Notes: generated by a model not told the origin, from the sequence alone. Positions 14,130-27,131 are shown, counted from the stretch's first letter. The stretch is DNA of 64,000 bases from Moringa oleifera (GCA_021397835.1 JAJFZO010000897.1:434001-498000), one strand, 5' to 3'. Made by a program: numbers and translations.

Positions 14130-14275
14130 TTTTTAAAAATTTTATATTTCAAAATCAAAATCTATTCCAACTTGAAAAAATAATGATAAAATTAATTAAT
14201 AAAATATTATTTTTATTTGAATGAAAAAATCGAACATGTCTTATGCATGCATTTAAAATATGATAGTTGGAGGCT
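14130..14275. repeat. Left copy of a short direct repeat
   Basis: This stretch, which includes the word CATGTCTTATGCATGCAT, is similar to 17195-17330 (CATGTCTCATGCATGCAT), with surrounding AAATCAAAATCTATTC-type sequence also shared. The two copies are in the same orientation about 3.05 kb apart and bracket the segment with the CCCH gene fragment. They could be part of the T-rich repeat family or mark a duplication or insertion. Confidence 0.5.
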
Positions 14276-14429
14276 ATTTAAACATTAAAGCTCACGCTTG
14301 CAGTAGTTTTGTTCCTCTTCACCTGCGCTTTTTTTTTTTTCCTTTTATCTCTCAAAACCTCCTCCAATTCCTTAAGAAAGTAAATTAGGTGAAAAGCTTC
14401 ATTTTTGAAGAAAAAACAAGAAAATAAGG

Positions 14430-15075
14430 GAAGATCTCAAGCGACTATGCAAAAATTAGGGGATGGCACACAACTATAATGGAATTTTCGTCTCTTTCTA
14501 CGAGCATTCTCTACTCGGTGGACAAAAACACATTTAGTCTAGTCATGGGAGTACCCATGTGAGCAAGAGTGAACCTTGAAAGAGAAAATGTGAAACTCAT
14601 TTGTTGCATAAAAGTTATATTTTGTATGTCAGGTAAGGATGGATCAATTGGGTACTCTTTCTTCTCTACTATGGAGCCATTAGGAATATCATTATATTTT
14701 GAAGCCACTAGAGAAGATATTCAAAAATAGAATATAGGGACCCATTCTTTGGTGAGCAAGAAAGAATAGGCAAGCCAAAAATTTGCGTTATTAATACACA
14801 CCCTTAATTTCCTCCCTTCTTATAAAGCAAGTAGAAGCACTGCCTATATGTAGTTCTTTGAGAGAAATTCTTATGGTTTAAAGCTTTGTATGATCAAAGA
14901 TAACATCAATAGGACAATAGTCATTGGTATTAATGCAATTTCGATCAGTGCCCATAAGTAAAAGTAGCTTAACGATAACTACTACATTAACAGATCCACC
15001 AAAAGTAGCACAATGAAGGGTAGTGCTTTTATCCACACCACATGTGCAATCCACATCAACCTTAGTATGGTACAC
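14430..15075 (-). pseudogene. Fragment of ankyrin-CCCH zinc-finger protein gene (AtC3H30/C3H66-like)
   Basis: On the - strand, 15075-14878 encodes an ankyrin-repeat pair with VDVDCTCGVDKSTTLHC and VIVKLLLLMGTDRNC, typical of plant RR-TZF proteins with ankyrin repeats followed by tandem CCCH fingers. After a poorly conserved linker, 14708-14610 encodes KKEYPIDPSLPDIQN, the conserved segment just before the zinc fingers. Past a frameshift the frame reads SCSHGYSHD, a stop, then NARRKRRKFHYSCVP, the RR-TZF arginine-rich/CHCH region. Family members are mRNA-binding regulators of stress and hormone responses. Here the N terminus and the two CCCH fingers are missing, one frameshift is present, and a Trp codon (HDW) has become TAG. 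It is a non-functional gene fragment, probably captured or left by duplication. Confidence 0.75.
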
Positions 15076-15079
15076 CTTT

Positions 15080-17190
15080 TTGTTTAAGCTTTTATAAAAT
15101 CTTTATGTTTAATGCTTTAGTTAAACCCTTTTATAAGATGTTACTACTTGTGTATGATTCATTAGTTGCTCTGCAAACAAGTGGTGTTGATGATGATATT
15201 TTGACCTACCATTATTATGCAATAGTGTTGTTCTTGCAACTCTACCACATGATCAAAGATAACATTTTTTTTTTAGTTAGCAACTTCCCACTCCCTTGCC
15301 CTCTTTTCAGGGAAAAAGGTTGTGGTGTCTTTGGTCTGTTTAAGTGATAATTCATCTTTATTTATGGAGTGAATTTGAGATGGTAAATTAATATTAACAT
15401 AACATTTAGTTGAGCTAAATCCTATCAACTTTGCTTTTATTATCATTTCTAGAATTTTGAGACCTAGTATTGGATTTTGTTGAAAATAAAAACTTAGGTA
15501 TATGAAAAAGACTCGAGGGTTTTATATTTCATACCGAAGCTGAAACTTTTTTGCATTCTTAATCTTCTAAGTTTTCGAATGAAATACGTTAAGCGTAGAC
15601 CTTCAATTGCATAGTTAAATGCAGATGCATACAATACTTGATATATAACTTTAATTGTTTGAAGCTTGATATCATAAAGTATAGATTATAGCCGCATTTT
15701 TTGTAAAATATTTGAAGACATCTACTTGTTACATACTTATTTTTGCATGATGCTGAGAGATACTTGAGTTTGTTCATTGCAAAGAACTTCGTTATCTAGG
15801 CATGGTGTAACAGCCATTCATCATCAACTCCTCTTATGCTCTAGATTATGTTTACTTATGGCAGTCATGTACAGGAAAGAATGTTGTTATGGGAAAAATG
15901 AACTTCTTATGAGAGTTGCATCTTCTGGTGAATAAATTATCAAGAGTTAAGTAACAAATAGTTAAATGTTGTTGCATAACTCTCCATCATTCAACTTTTA
16001 ATTATGAAATATACATGTGTAGATAAAGAACCATTCATCTATCATCTTTATATTCATGTTCAACTTATTGTTATATTTATTATATAAGAATGTCTTATAG
16101 TCTTTGCTACTAATAAAAAATAAATTGTTGAAGTTTTAAGTTTTTTGTTATAAATATATGAAATGCTATTAAATTGATATATGTATATTTAGTTCATAAA
16201 AGAGATGATTTAGGGAAAAGAAGCAAAGTGATGGTTTCAATTTTCAAAAGCATAATTCAATATTAAAATCTTATATTTATTATCTCAATATTTACAAAAA
16301 CAATTGTAACAATTTTCTCTTCTACACACATAATTGTTGTTGATCTTTTGTATATTGTATTAGCAACTCGAATGATTATGAGTTGTTAGATTTATAGAAA
16401 TATAAGTTCTTTTGTTATAAATATGTGAAACACTACATGTTCTTAAATTTTTAATTTTTTATTATAAATTATTTTTATATTTTATTTATATTTATTATGA
16501 TAATTATTTTTTAAATTTAAATATTTATGCATACATTCTTAAGGCAGGTTGAATCTTAATTTATAAATAAAGTTATAAATAAGCTGAAAATAAAAATAAT
16601 TAAGCTATAGTTTTCTTCTTGTTTTTACTAATCTTCTTTTTATTTAACTTTATTTTTCATATTATTTAAATTATTTATTAATTAAACTATCATTCTTAAA
16701 AACTCGACTAATCTTTTTCTTAAAAAAATTGGTACTGGTACTTAATACTTGGATGAGTTGGGGAAGCAAAAATCTCATGTGGATGGAGTAACCATTCGAT
16801 TGTAACAATGCAACGACATAATTTTGGGCTTGGCAATTGGGAAATATCCATGAAAATAGTTGAACCCTTCTCTTTATCAGGAAGCTGAGTGGACCTCTCT
16901 TTCCTTTTCTGCTCCAACAATTGAAGAGGACAACCAGTTGGCTATTGGCGAAAGAGAAACTGAAACATGACCCTTAAAGTGAAGGGTGTTGAGAAGCAAA
17001 AGCGATTTTTAAGGAAAATTTGCTTCCCACATGAAGATCGTAACTTCGAGTATTACTTTTGCTTCTATGCTTCAGCGACAAATGAAATCTCAATACACTC
17101 TTCTTTTCCTGCAATTAAACCATTATATAATTTTAGTTTTAATTTTTTTTATATTTGTAATTAAATTAAGTATTTTGAAATTTTAGTATT
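15080..17190. other. No supported gene
   Basis: AT-rich sequence with several 60-80 codon ORFs on both strands (for example 15105-15347 + and 16720-16920 -) that I cannot link to any family and that lack a consistent context. It is likely part of the same inserted segment as the CCCH fragment. Confidence 0.5.
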
Positions 17191-17194
17191 TTTA

Positions 17195-17330
17195 AATCAA
17201 AATTTATTCTAATATCAAAAAATAATAAAATAAATTTAAAAATTATTTTTCATTTAAATTAAAAAATACTCATACATGTCTCATGCATGCATATCTCATA
17301 CATGCCTTCAAAATTTTGATATCGATAGTT
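17195..17330. repeat. Right copy of the short direct repeat
   Basis: Similar to 14130-14275 in the same orientation; see that entry. It is followed at 17340-17575 by another decayed piece of the T-rich repeat, so the T-rich array seems to have been split by the intervening ~2.9 kb. Confidence 0.5.
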
Positions 17331-17339
17331 TTAAATTAT

Positions 17340-17575
17340 AAAATATTTTACATTATTTTTTATTTTTTATTATTTAAAGTTTTTAGTCTTTTGTATTTCT
17401 AATTATTTTTGAATTTTTTGGATTTTATTATCTTTTATTTTTTAAAATTTTTATTTTAATTAAAATTTTTCTTTTTTATGATTTTACTTGATATAATTTT
17501 TATTTTATTTTATTTTTTTACTATTTTTTTTTCCAACAAAATCTATTTTCTTGGATTGCAAATAGCTTTTTACTT
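17340..17575. repeat. Decayed T-rich repeat fragment
   Basis: T-rich sequence ending in AACAAAATCTATTTTCTTGG and a GCAAATAGCTTTTTA-type word, matching the AACAAAATCTATTTT..GCTTTGCAAA landmark of the main array. Confidence 0.5.
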
Positions 17576-18779
17576 TATGTTAAAGAATATACTTGCTTAA
17601 TGCATCTAAGATAAAGTAGGTTTCAGGCTAATGTATAACAAACTTCTACCAAGGAACGCATGAATTTAATATAATCAAACATTTCATATAATGCAGAGTG
17701 CATTGTAACCGATATACAGAACAAATGCAATGTAAAATTAGTTTAATTGGGAAATCTTCAGTTATAAAAATAAAAAACAAACATAAATTATGCATTTAAT
17801 ATCTTTACTAACCTAGTGGTAAATATGCAAAGCAAAGATATGTATCTTGTATATTTGACTTGGCTTTTTAATTAATAATTCAATTATCCAATAATCTATT
17901 TATGAGCCACTAAGTTATCTATGAATAACTTACCACATCCAAGACAACCATGAAAAAGCAAACAAGTAAATTTAGAATCTCTCTCTCATATACACACAAA
18001 CACATGTTGAAAGCAAAATATGAGAAAAAAAAAAACTAAGAATTTGAACATATTATGATAGACTTCATGCATTTTATGGCCTATATTAGTCTTTGCTTAT
18101 ATAAATCAATAAAGAGTTTTAGATTGAGCGATATTTATAAAATTTTAAATTTAGTGATTAATAATAAACTTAATGATTAGAAAAAAATTCAAAATTTGAA
18201 CTTAAATTTATTTTACTTTTTGTTTACTATCGCTTCCATTTCATGCTATTAAAATATAAATTTCTCTAAAGTTTTTAGGACCTTATAATATGTCATAATA
18301 ACATTATTTGTTTGACCAAATTATCGGTGCCACTACTGTTAATATTGTGGATTCAACGATTGGGTGGGTGTCTGGCGATTACATTATATTAGACAAATAT
18401 CATATAATAGGCATCAAGATTTAGGTCACGAGGCTAAATATTTAGTTTCTTTGTTTGTACATGTAGGGTTATATGGGTACCACATTGCTTTTTTAAAAAA
18501 AAAAAAACGTTTTAAAGAGAAATTATTGATAAAAACATGAAAATATTTTTGTTCATCTAATTTATGTTGATATTTTAAAAAATTAGCTTTAAATAAATCA
18601 AGTCAACATATGATAAAATAAAATAAATATTTTTTATTGATTTAGTTATGTCAAATTTTTAAATAAGTATTAAAACCTGTTAATTTAATAATTTAAATCA
18701 ATAAACTTTTTATTATTTTTATATTAATATAGTAAAAGATAAAATTTATTATTTTTTCTCTAAACAAAACATTGATTTC

Positions 18780-19300
18780 TAATAACTTTGGAAATAAATA
18801 TTGATTTATCAATTTGAATCAAATTCAATTCAAAAGCTTCAAAAATTAAAGATATTCAAATTAAAAATATTTTACAATGAATTTTAACTAAAATTTTTTA
18901 CATATTTTTATTATATCTAAAAAAACTTTTAAAATTTAAAATTTTTTAATACTAAAAATAATTTTAAAAAATTTATAGATCAAAAATTTTAATAAGTCCA
19001 TGAAAAATAGTTTGTAAGCCAAAAATTATTCAAATTTAAGTAATGAACTCAAAATTGAGCATAAAATTTGTTTAAATTATTTTTTAAATATTTCAACAAC
19101 TAAAGTGCCCTTAATATTTTACAATTGTTCAAGCTAAAATGCAATTTGAACTAAATTAAAATATTAGATATATAATTAATCTAATCAAGAAATCAAAATT
19201 TAAATTAACAAACAAATATAATATAACATTTTATATTTTTACTTTAAATGATAAATAAAAAATATTTTTTTATTTTTTAAAATAAAAAATAATATTACTC
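18780..19300. repeat. AT-rich dispersed repeat, copy 1
   Basis: Shares an ordered set of words with 20790-21300, including AAAATATTTTAC followed by a TAAATTTTAA-type tract, TTAATACTAAAAATAATTTT versus TTAATATTAAAAATAATTTT, and a later segment with a CAATTT..CTAA motif. Clearly diverged; no coding potential. Confidence 0.45.
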
Positions 19301-20789
19301 AAATTTAAAAAAAAAATTCTTTCAACTCAAATAAAGAATAAAAAATCATCTATTAATTTAAGTTATGTCAAGCTTTTGAAGAGACGATAATATGTGATAA
19401 TTTAATAATTAATGGTTAATATTATATTAATATACATGTTTTATTTTCTTTAATGTTATTCTAAATTATGAAAATTCTCTTTAGACTTCATATCAAAAAA
19501 TTCAACACAAACAAAGGCCTTTTCCAACCTTTCACGCTAAATTTAATATTTTTTTGTGTTAAATGAGCATCTTATTGAAATATTTCAATTTATTTATTTT
19601 AATGATATTAGATAATTATTAATAAATAAATTATACATTAAATATTAGTATTGTTTTAAAGCCCTTGATGAATAATATATATTTTATAATAATATAATAC
19701 TATATATATGTTTAATTATTTATCAAAAATTTAATTTGATTAAAAGTTAAAAATAAAATATTTAATAAATTTTTTTAAAAAATATATTTAATGCTACACA
19801 CCAAATATGATATTACAGTATAACTTTTGGTACTTTGATGTTATGAGAAAGTATTTAGATCTTCAACTAAATGTGAGCTGTACTAATCTTTTTTCTAAAA
19901 TAATAATGCGTAATAATTTAATAAAATTTATTTTTATTTTTATATTAACATAATAAATCAACCAAAGATTTTTATTCCACGAAAAATCACGTCTTACCCA
20001 TCTCCTTGAAAATCAAAAAGAAAAAAATATGATAGAATTGCATGGGATCAAAGAATACTTAAGATAAGCATAAAATCTGTAACCCTTAATAAAACCACAA
20101 GGACCCTTTTGCCTCCTCTTTACTTTCTTGGTCTTAAACCCTAATAAATGTGAGAAACCTTTTATCTTTTTTTCCCCCCTTATTTTCTTGATCTTACACC
20201 TTAATAAATGTGAGATCTATTGCCTAAAACTTGCTTTTTGGGTGACTTGTCAGCATCTGCTAATGTAGAGACAATTCAAGGTGTCTAAGTTAAGGAGGTC
20301 CTTCAAACAGGTTAGGACATAGACTCATTGTTTAAAAGGTCTTGGTTATTCTTCTTTCAAACTCACAATTCATTATATAATAAAGGAAAGAACATGGTAA
20401 GCCTCAAAAAGTGATAAAAATAAGCCTATTATAAAACCATCATACCTGATTTAATAATCTTGTGACTCTTTTTCCAATTATAACATTAATACAAGAAATT
20501 GATATCTCATGTGGGTTTGGCTCATCTTGATCTCAGTAAGTTTCTTGTGTAATTAGTTCTTCAGGGTTTGATTGTATTTAAAATCTTCTACTGTTTTAGT
20601 TTATTTAATTTTAGAAGAAATTATTTATATGTGATAATTTAATGAAATAAATGTAATAAATTTTAAATTATATTTATTTTTTTACACTTTAAGGTATTTG
20701 TTGAATTTATTGTATGTGTTATATTTTAATTGAGTTTAATTTAAATATTATTATTAATTTAAAAATTAAAAAATTATGGAAATTAAAAT

Positions 20790-21300
20790 CTTGTATAATA
20801 AATTTTGGATTGAAAAATTTTCAATTTACTTCAATTTAGTTCACATTGTGAAATTGTTTAAAAAAATAAATCTTCAAATTGAAAATATTTTACCATAAAT
20901 TTTAATATTAAAATTTTAAAAAATATAAAAATTAAATTATTATCACAAAAATTTAATTTTTAATATTAAAAATAATTTTTTAAAAATCTTACACAATTAA
21001 AATTTTAAAAATACTTTATTACTCAAAACTTATTTAAAATTAAAATATTAACTCAAAAAAGGTATGTAGAGTTGATTTAAATCATATTGAAACATTTCAA
21101 CGATGAAACTATTTTAATTTTTCATGACATTAGAGTAAAAGTTCAATTTCTAGCTTTTGGACTCAATATCTAATCAAACCAAATTGGAAAACTTAATAGA
21201 AAATTGATTTAGCAGATATATCAAAGTTTTGAAAAATAAATTTAATTTAAAGTTTTTTATATTTACTTTAAAATCTCTTTCACTTATTTCTTTCATTCAA
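20790..21300. repeat. AT-rich dispersed repeat, copy 2
   Basis: Second copy of the repeat at 18780-19300, same orientation, similar length. Confidence 0.45.
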
Positions 21301-22689
21301 ATTATAACAAAAAAAAATATCTTTATTTTTTCAAACAGATGAACAAAATATAAGATTAAAGAATCCAATGTCCTATGACAATATTACTCACACAATGTGG
21401 AAGTTATTGGATTGCATGTGATTGGATTTCTAATAATATAGTGAATTGGTTGTGAAATCAAAAGAGTTAGAAGGATGTCAAAAGAATCTTGGTAGGTGCC
21501 CCTTCTGTGTTTATGCTTTGATCTATGTTTATGGAAGCCAAAGATAAATAGCAAAATTCTCTTATTAGATGCAAAAGCAGTCTTTTCTTTTATGGTTTAC
21601 TTTATGAGACTCAACTGAAAATATTGAAAAGGTTTAAAGATGGATACTATGTGAAGATAAGAAAGGTGGATTGTAATTTGAGTTTTTATGACAAAGTTGT
21701 TAACTTTTGACTCTATTTAAGAGTCTGGTGATTGTCCTTTTTAGTTTGGTATTGTTTTATGCTTATAAAAAAAGATTCCTTCATCAAAGCTAACCATTTT
21801 TATATATAAGGAGTCTCGTAAAGGCACTGCATTTTCATTTGAAAAGTTGGGAACTTGACCAACAAAACAAAATCTTTTGTTTTGATTAAATAAGAAATGA
21901 TGATGTGGTTACCAAGACAAGAAACCAATAGAACACTAGGCTTCTTAAAGGAAAGACTCTAAAACTTTTAAGTTTTAGAGAAGCTTTAAAGGTTGATGAC
22001 TAAAGAGATTAATATCCCTTTGATTGAATAAATCATATTTACATATTTTGTTATGTTATTAATATTGACATTTTTAAAAAAATAATAAATAAATTAAAAA
22101 TATCAATTTTCACAAAGGTCTCATTCTATACTTCTAGGATATTAAAAAGTAGTTAAAAAACATTTGATTGCTTGAATTGATTAATGAACATAAAAAAAGA
22201 AAAACCAATTCCTATTAGGACTTGAATTATAGTTATCCATCCACCGGAGGTTTAGTGGGTTGGTGAAGTGAGTTTAAACTGAATCTTTAAGATCATAAGT
22301 AAGAGACTTATACCTAACACTGTTGTCTTAAAATTAAGTTTTTTGCCCTAAAAGTTTAAAAATTTAAACTGTCTTAAACTTCAAAATTCATAATTGAAAT
22401 TAGAATTGTAAGCAAAAGAGCATAAACGATGTTTCACATTCTGCAATCCTCATAATGCAATTCCCATACCATGCACTTATCCATCTGACAACCACAATCA
22501 CAGCCAACTTAATTACAAAACATAGAAACATCTATGTAAACAATTGATAAGTGCTTCATCCTAATATTTTTTCTAAGAAAGGAAGTAATATGATTATGCT
22601 GTTAGCGCAAGTCAAATATGGAACATGTTTTTACGATAATACACATAACAAGTATGAGAAAGTAAAGATTATCAAAACCTTGAAAAGAT

Positions 22690-22852
22690 ATAAAATCAAT
22701 TTCATCGTTTTTGATTTGCTGATTTATGTGTTCTTGCAAAGCATTATGCATAGAAATCCCATGTCCAAGTGCTAATTCATTAAGCTCAAAGATTGCATCT
22801 ATAACATTACCTATTTGTTCATTAAAAACGGTATGCTTACGAGAGGAATGCT
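22690..22852 (-). other. Possible orphan exon, unidentified
   Basis: On the - strand a frame without stops reads HSSRKHTVFNEQIGNVID and then NELALGHGISMHNALQEHI, in ordinary protein-like composition and unlike the low-complexity ORFs around it. An AG acceptor-like site lies just upstream (CTAGTAG). I do not recognise the family. It lies about 0.6 kb downstream of the pseudouridine synthase remnant on the same strand and could be an exon of a neighbouring decayed gene. Confidence 0.3.
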
Positions 22853-23429
22853 TCTACTAGCACATTTATGGATTCCGGTGTTATATAAGTAGTCACAACT
22901 TTCATGGCCTAAATTTATCCTTTACTCCCATCAATAGGACTTACCACTCCAGCACACCCAAAATACAGTATGTTGATTTTATTACTGCCCAATAACTGAA
23001 AACATCTGTATTAATCACTATTGACATCAAAGTCATAGTCATATTATAAATACATCAATAAATGCATGTTGAGGAGACTGATACACATAAATCCTCCTAA
23101 TTTGATATTGTCTCTATTGCATTTTGAGAAAAGAGACATTTCAAAATACAAGAAATTTGTTTTATCTTTTTTTGATAAACTCATAACAGTTTTATCTAGT
23201 TTTGCAAATTCAAACACATTTATCTAAATATGATAAATTCAAATTAATGTATTTTATTTGACTCAAGCTAATCATATTACTTTCACTCTTATAAGAGATA
23301 TTAAGGTAAAAATATAGTTAAAAGAGAATTTCCAAAAAAAAGCTCTTAAAACCATGGCCAATCTCAATGACTTGCCCAAAGGAAGCAAAAGGAATAAGTG
23401 TATTGGTGGTTGTTAAGTTGCAACATCTC

Positions 23430-26400
23430 TTAACTCTTCTAGTTAATTGACTCAAGATTTTTTGCTTTAGTTTGACGTGTTTCCCTAGCTTGAAATATAA
23501 AGACAATGAGCATGAGTCTCTAGGCTAAAATATAGGAAGAGTTGAAATGGAAAATATAAAAATAGCATCTGCATAACGCTAATTCTTGCATGGGTAGCCA
23601 AATAGCAATCATATTTTGGTACACTCATGAAAAAGAAAACCAAACGATGGATTGGTAAACAAGTCACCTTTGGTTTTAAAGTTCCATTAATATTCATGAA
23701 TATAAACTAAAGCTTGATTACATAATCATAGACATCCTTATTTTTATCTATATCCATTTCAAAATGCTTATGGAAAAGGGAAACGAAAACAAAATGGTGG
23801 AAATATCATCATAGCAAAATAAGAGCACAAAGCTAAAGATTGTTGAAAAAATCATACAAATAAAAGCAAAATTGTTTGGAATGTCCTTCCATCCCCACAC
23901 TGTCACTAAAAGTTCCCTCTAAACATTAAGAACAAAGACCAAATTCTTGTTTAAAGGTAAAAAGAAAAAAAGACAATGCAACAATGCTCAAGATCTGATA
24001 AAAGTCTAAAATCACCAATACATACACGTTTTAAGGCATGAATCTACAACAATAATAAATAGCATTAGTATAACATAACTAGTAGATAAATCTAAGCGAA
24101 AATGGAAAGCCTAAATTTAGCATGACATGACCACAAAATCCTCAATTTTTTTAACCAATAATGCACTTGTTAAATATTAAATTTACATATAGTATCTCTA
24201 AACCATTTATATATTACCAATAAAAGCATAAAACAATATTCAATAAAATAAAAAATGAAATTCAAAGAGTAACATGAAATATTCATATGGTTAATTGCAT
24301 GCATCCTCTGTAACTACTTAGTACTTAACAACTATCTCAAAAAAATTCATGATGGTTCACTTGTCTCCGATATAGGCTTAATCAACTAAAATAAATGGAA
24401 AAAAATTGCATTTTGGTATGAGAAAAACTGCTCTAACCAATAGACCAAAGTGACCTCAAGTCTAGCATTTTTCACAAGCTCTCGAACTTCATGGTTCCTC
24501 TCTTCATGAACCTGCAAAAAAAAAAAAAAAAACACAGTTTAGGCAGATAAAGTTACCACATAACACCAGACAACCTCATGTAGCTGATAAACGATGAAGA
24601 GAATAGTATATAAATGGGGAAATGTCAACTAAAAATTAGTTTTGATGATTTTGTGCATTCTTTGCACAACGAGAGTCTAAATTTCCTTATACAGGCACAA
24701 ATGAAGCACTAAACTCATGAAGTTACAAATATGGACTCAATGGTCTAAAAGGCAAAAGAATTGCACCCTTAGCCTAAACTTCACATTTAATGTCCTATCT
24801 ATACAATATACATTTTTCTGTGAGCTAAAAGCATCAACAATAGAACAAAATACAAAATCAATTATATGAATTATAGAAAAGAATCGCTTGAGCATATAAC
24901 ACTATTTAAATGACTTATCTATCTAGTCCCATTTTTAATACCACAAGATTTATGCGAGTCACAAATCATTGCAACTAATCCTAAAAAATTGATTTATGAG
25001 ATAGCAAGCTAAACTTAAGAGAAAGGAGACATTTACTTAGCATACCTCTTTTCCAAAAGTTTTAAGAAAGTTCTTTAGAAAAAAATTCAGTTGTACTGCA
25101 AAACATCATCATGCATAATGCTGCAAAAAACTGTGCCAATATTTCGATAGATAGTTTCTACATTCAAAAGTTTCTCTCAAAAAGAAAATTTGAAGTTACT
25201 ATTTCAGGTTTTAGAAATATTCAAATTGGGCCAAGATCAAAATCACCAATAAAATAATTGGCACTTTTCGAACCATTATTAAATGTAGAAGGCATCTTCA
25301 CCGTAATTCTTTATGATATTGCACTACTTAGAGTATGTATGAAACTTTATGATCCGGTCTGTCACTCAAGGCATGTTTCTATCCTTTAATATAATAAAAT
25401 GAAGAAACAAATAAAAACAATTCTTATATTTAGTTTCCAATAAAATAACACTTCCAAAAATTTAGAAACATGAATGGAAGTTACATATTTCGTCATTGAA
25501 ACTTAAAAAAATTGCTTCAGAACATATTTCCAATATACATGAAAACCTCCACTTCATTTGAATGTGAACCAAACCATCATTTTGTAAACAAGCATAATTC
25601 ATAGAATTGAATATGAGAAGCAAAGGTCACTCAAGCAGAGGAGAGAAATCCAATTCAAGATAAAGGCAACTTCAGCATTGTCATCAATAACATAGAAAAA
25701 TAAAATTCAAAGCAAGATAGAAAGAATGAATTGTTAAAGGCGTAAAGAAATTTAATTAAACTTGAAAAGATAACATATACCACAACACCAATGCGAGGAC
25801 TTGGTATATCAGTCTAGTGAGGCAGTAATTCCATAGAATTTGGAATACAATGGTTGACCACTATGATCGTTCCTTAACTAATGGCAACTAAATGTTCCTT
25901 ATTTACAATGCCATCAATCTTGCAATATATCTGCCACCTCACAATGTTAAAGCATAGATCATCAGCAGAGACTCTAAACCAGCTTTCAATATCATCACAA
26001 TAGATGATAAGAATAAATAGAAAAAATTATCAATAATACTCCAACGAAAGGAAAAGAACAATAACTAAAATTAGAAGTCATAAATTATAACACAACAGCC
26101 AACTAAAAATCCAATTAACTAATTAATTATATGTAGCAAGTTTTAGCCGGTAAATCCTTAGTGTAGCCCATCTATTAAACCACAAAATAAAACTAAAAGA
26201 TAATAATTCCTTAACCATTTCCTTAGAAATATTAATAAGTTACAAATAGATAACAGAACATGTGAAACCTTACTCCTTCAGTACGTAAGATAAAGGAAGG
26301 ATGTGAAAGTTTTTGAGCAAAATCTCCCAAAAAGAAAAAAAATAGCAAGAAATGCAGTAAGATGAACCTGCTCAGCTTCAAGTGTACATCTATAAGCAAT

Positions 26401-27131
26401 GTATGGTTATATATGCAGCAATATGCATACCATCATTAGTCACAATAATTAAACCACTTGTGGAAACATCAAGGTGACCAACAATGGTATTCCTGGATTT
26501 TTTTTGTCCTAATTTGCAAAAACAAAGATATCAAAAAATCATTTAATGTAAATATTGGTTGTGGCTTCCTTTTCATTTTGGTCAAGTAAATTAATAACAA
26601 GAAATATAGAACTAAAGTTATCACCTTAGCATATCCATCTCTCTAAAAAATCTTCAAACATAATCAAGACAGATCTAAAATCTTTCTCGCCAGTTGAGCA
26701 GATACTGCCATAATATGATAGTATTAATGTCTTTAAAATGTCAAACAAGAAAATAACCTTTAAAAGTTACCAAAAATTTGTAGCAGGTCACAATAACTGT
26801 TTTGGCTTGTTCAAGGCAAGATACACCTTTAAAGGCAGTCTCTTTGGGAGACAGTTACCATTGACATAAATAATATCCCTCATAGGGTCAAGTGGAGGCT
26901 GTATGTCATGATAGCAAAAAAATCTTATAAACACAGGAGGTGTATGTTTCCTATTCAGAAAAGGTGTAAGTAAGATATAACAGAAAAAAAAAACCATCTT
27001 TAATAAAACCAAGCACAACAATTTGCTAAAAGAAATAGGGCCTGACCTAGGGAGTGTTGCATATAGGGCCATTAATAGTGACCTTACTATCAAAAATAAA
27101 CTCTTCATTTCGCTTCTCCTTGTGGATGCCA
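23430..27131 (-). pseudogene. RsuA/RluB-type RNA pseudouridine synthase, multi-exon pseudogene
   Basis: At least eight exon remnants lie in order on the - strand. 27131-27047 is the S4 RNA-binding domain (FIFDSKVTINGPICNTP). 26898-26798 follows with RDIIYVNGNCLPKRLPLK and ALNKPK. 26704-26625 reads ICSTGEKDFRSVL. 26508-26431 is the catalytic block TIVGHLDVSTSGLIIVTNDG, which keeps the catalytic Asp although the usual GRLD is GHLD. 26320-26275 reads DFAQKLSHPS. 25960-25781 reads IDGIVNKEHLVAIS. 24511-24455 reads VHEERNHEVRELVKNARLEV. About 23520-23430 reads LGKHVKLKQ. Most junctions have GT/AG sites. Relatives are organelle-targeted enzymes that isomerise uridine in rRNA. Damage includes a frameshift in the S4 exon, its last codon turned to TAG at the splice donor, and a stop in the LLP(RQ)PD segment. 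The N-terminal transit peptide was not found. Confidence 0.75.

Larger units (their letters stand above)
7790..14280. repeat. Diverged copies of the T-rich repeat
   Basis: The + strand is again extremely T-rich. Landmarks of the left array recur in diverged form: a CACCAAGTGGTTGCAATTTTG-type word near 8663, 8759, 9629, 10093, 11760 and 12759, followed by a TTAGTTTATTTG word as in the young copies. A second word, TCAATGCAAATCAAAATT, occurs near 8056, 9066, 9837, 10370, 11931 and 12893. A third, AACAAAATCTATTTTnTTGCTTTGC, recurs near 10590, 12140 and 13180. Spacing is irregular (about 0.5-1.6 kb), so this is an older, eroded part of the same family. A related piece recurs at 17340-17575. No genes are supported here. 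Confidence 0.65.
17600..22400. other. AT-rich intergenic region
   Basis: I see no gene here. It holds an AT-rich dispersed repeat in two copies (18780-19300 and 20790-21300) and a local duplication near 20126-20214 in which TTCTTGGTCTTAAACCC and TTCTTGATCTTACACCT are each followed by TAATAAATGTGAGA, about 58 bp apart. Most ORFs are short and low in complexity. Confidence 0.6.
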
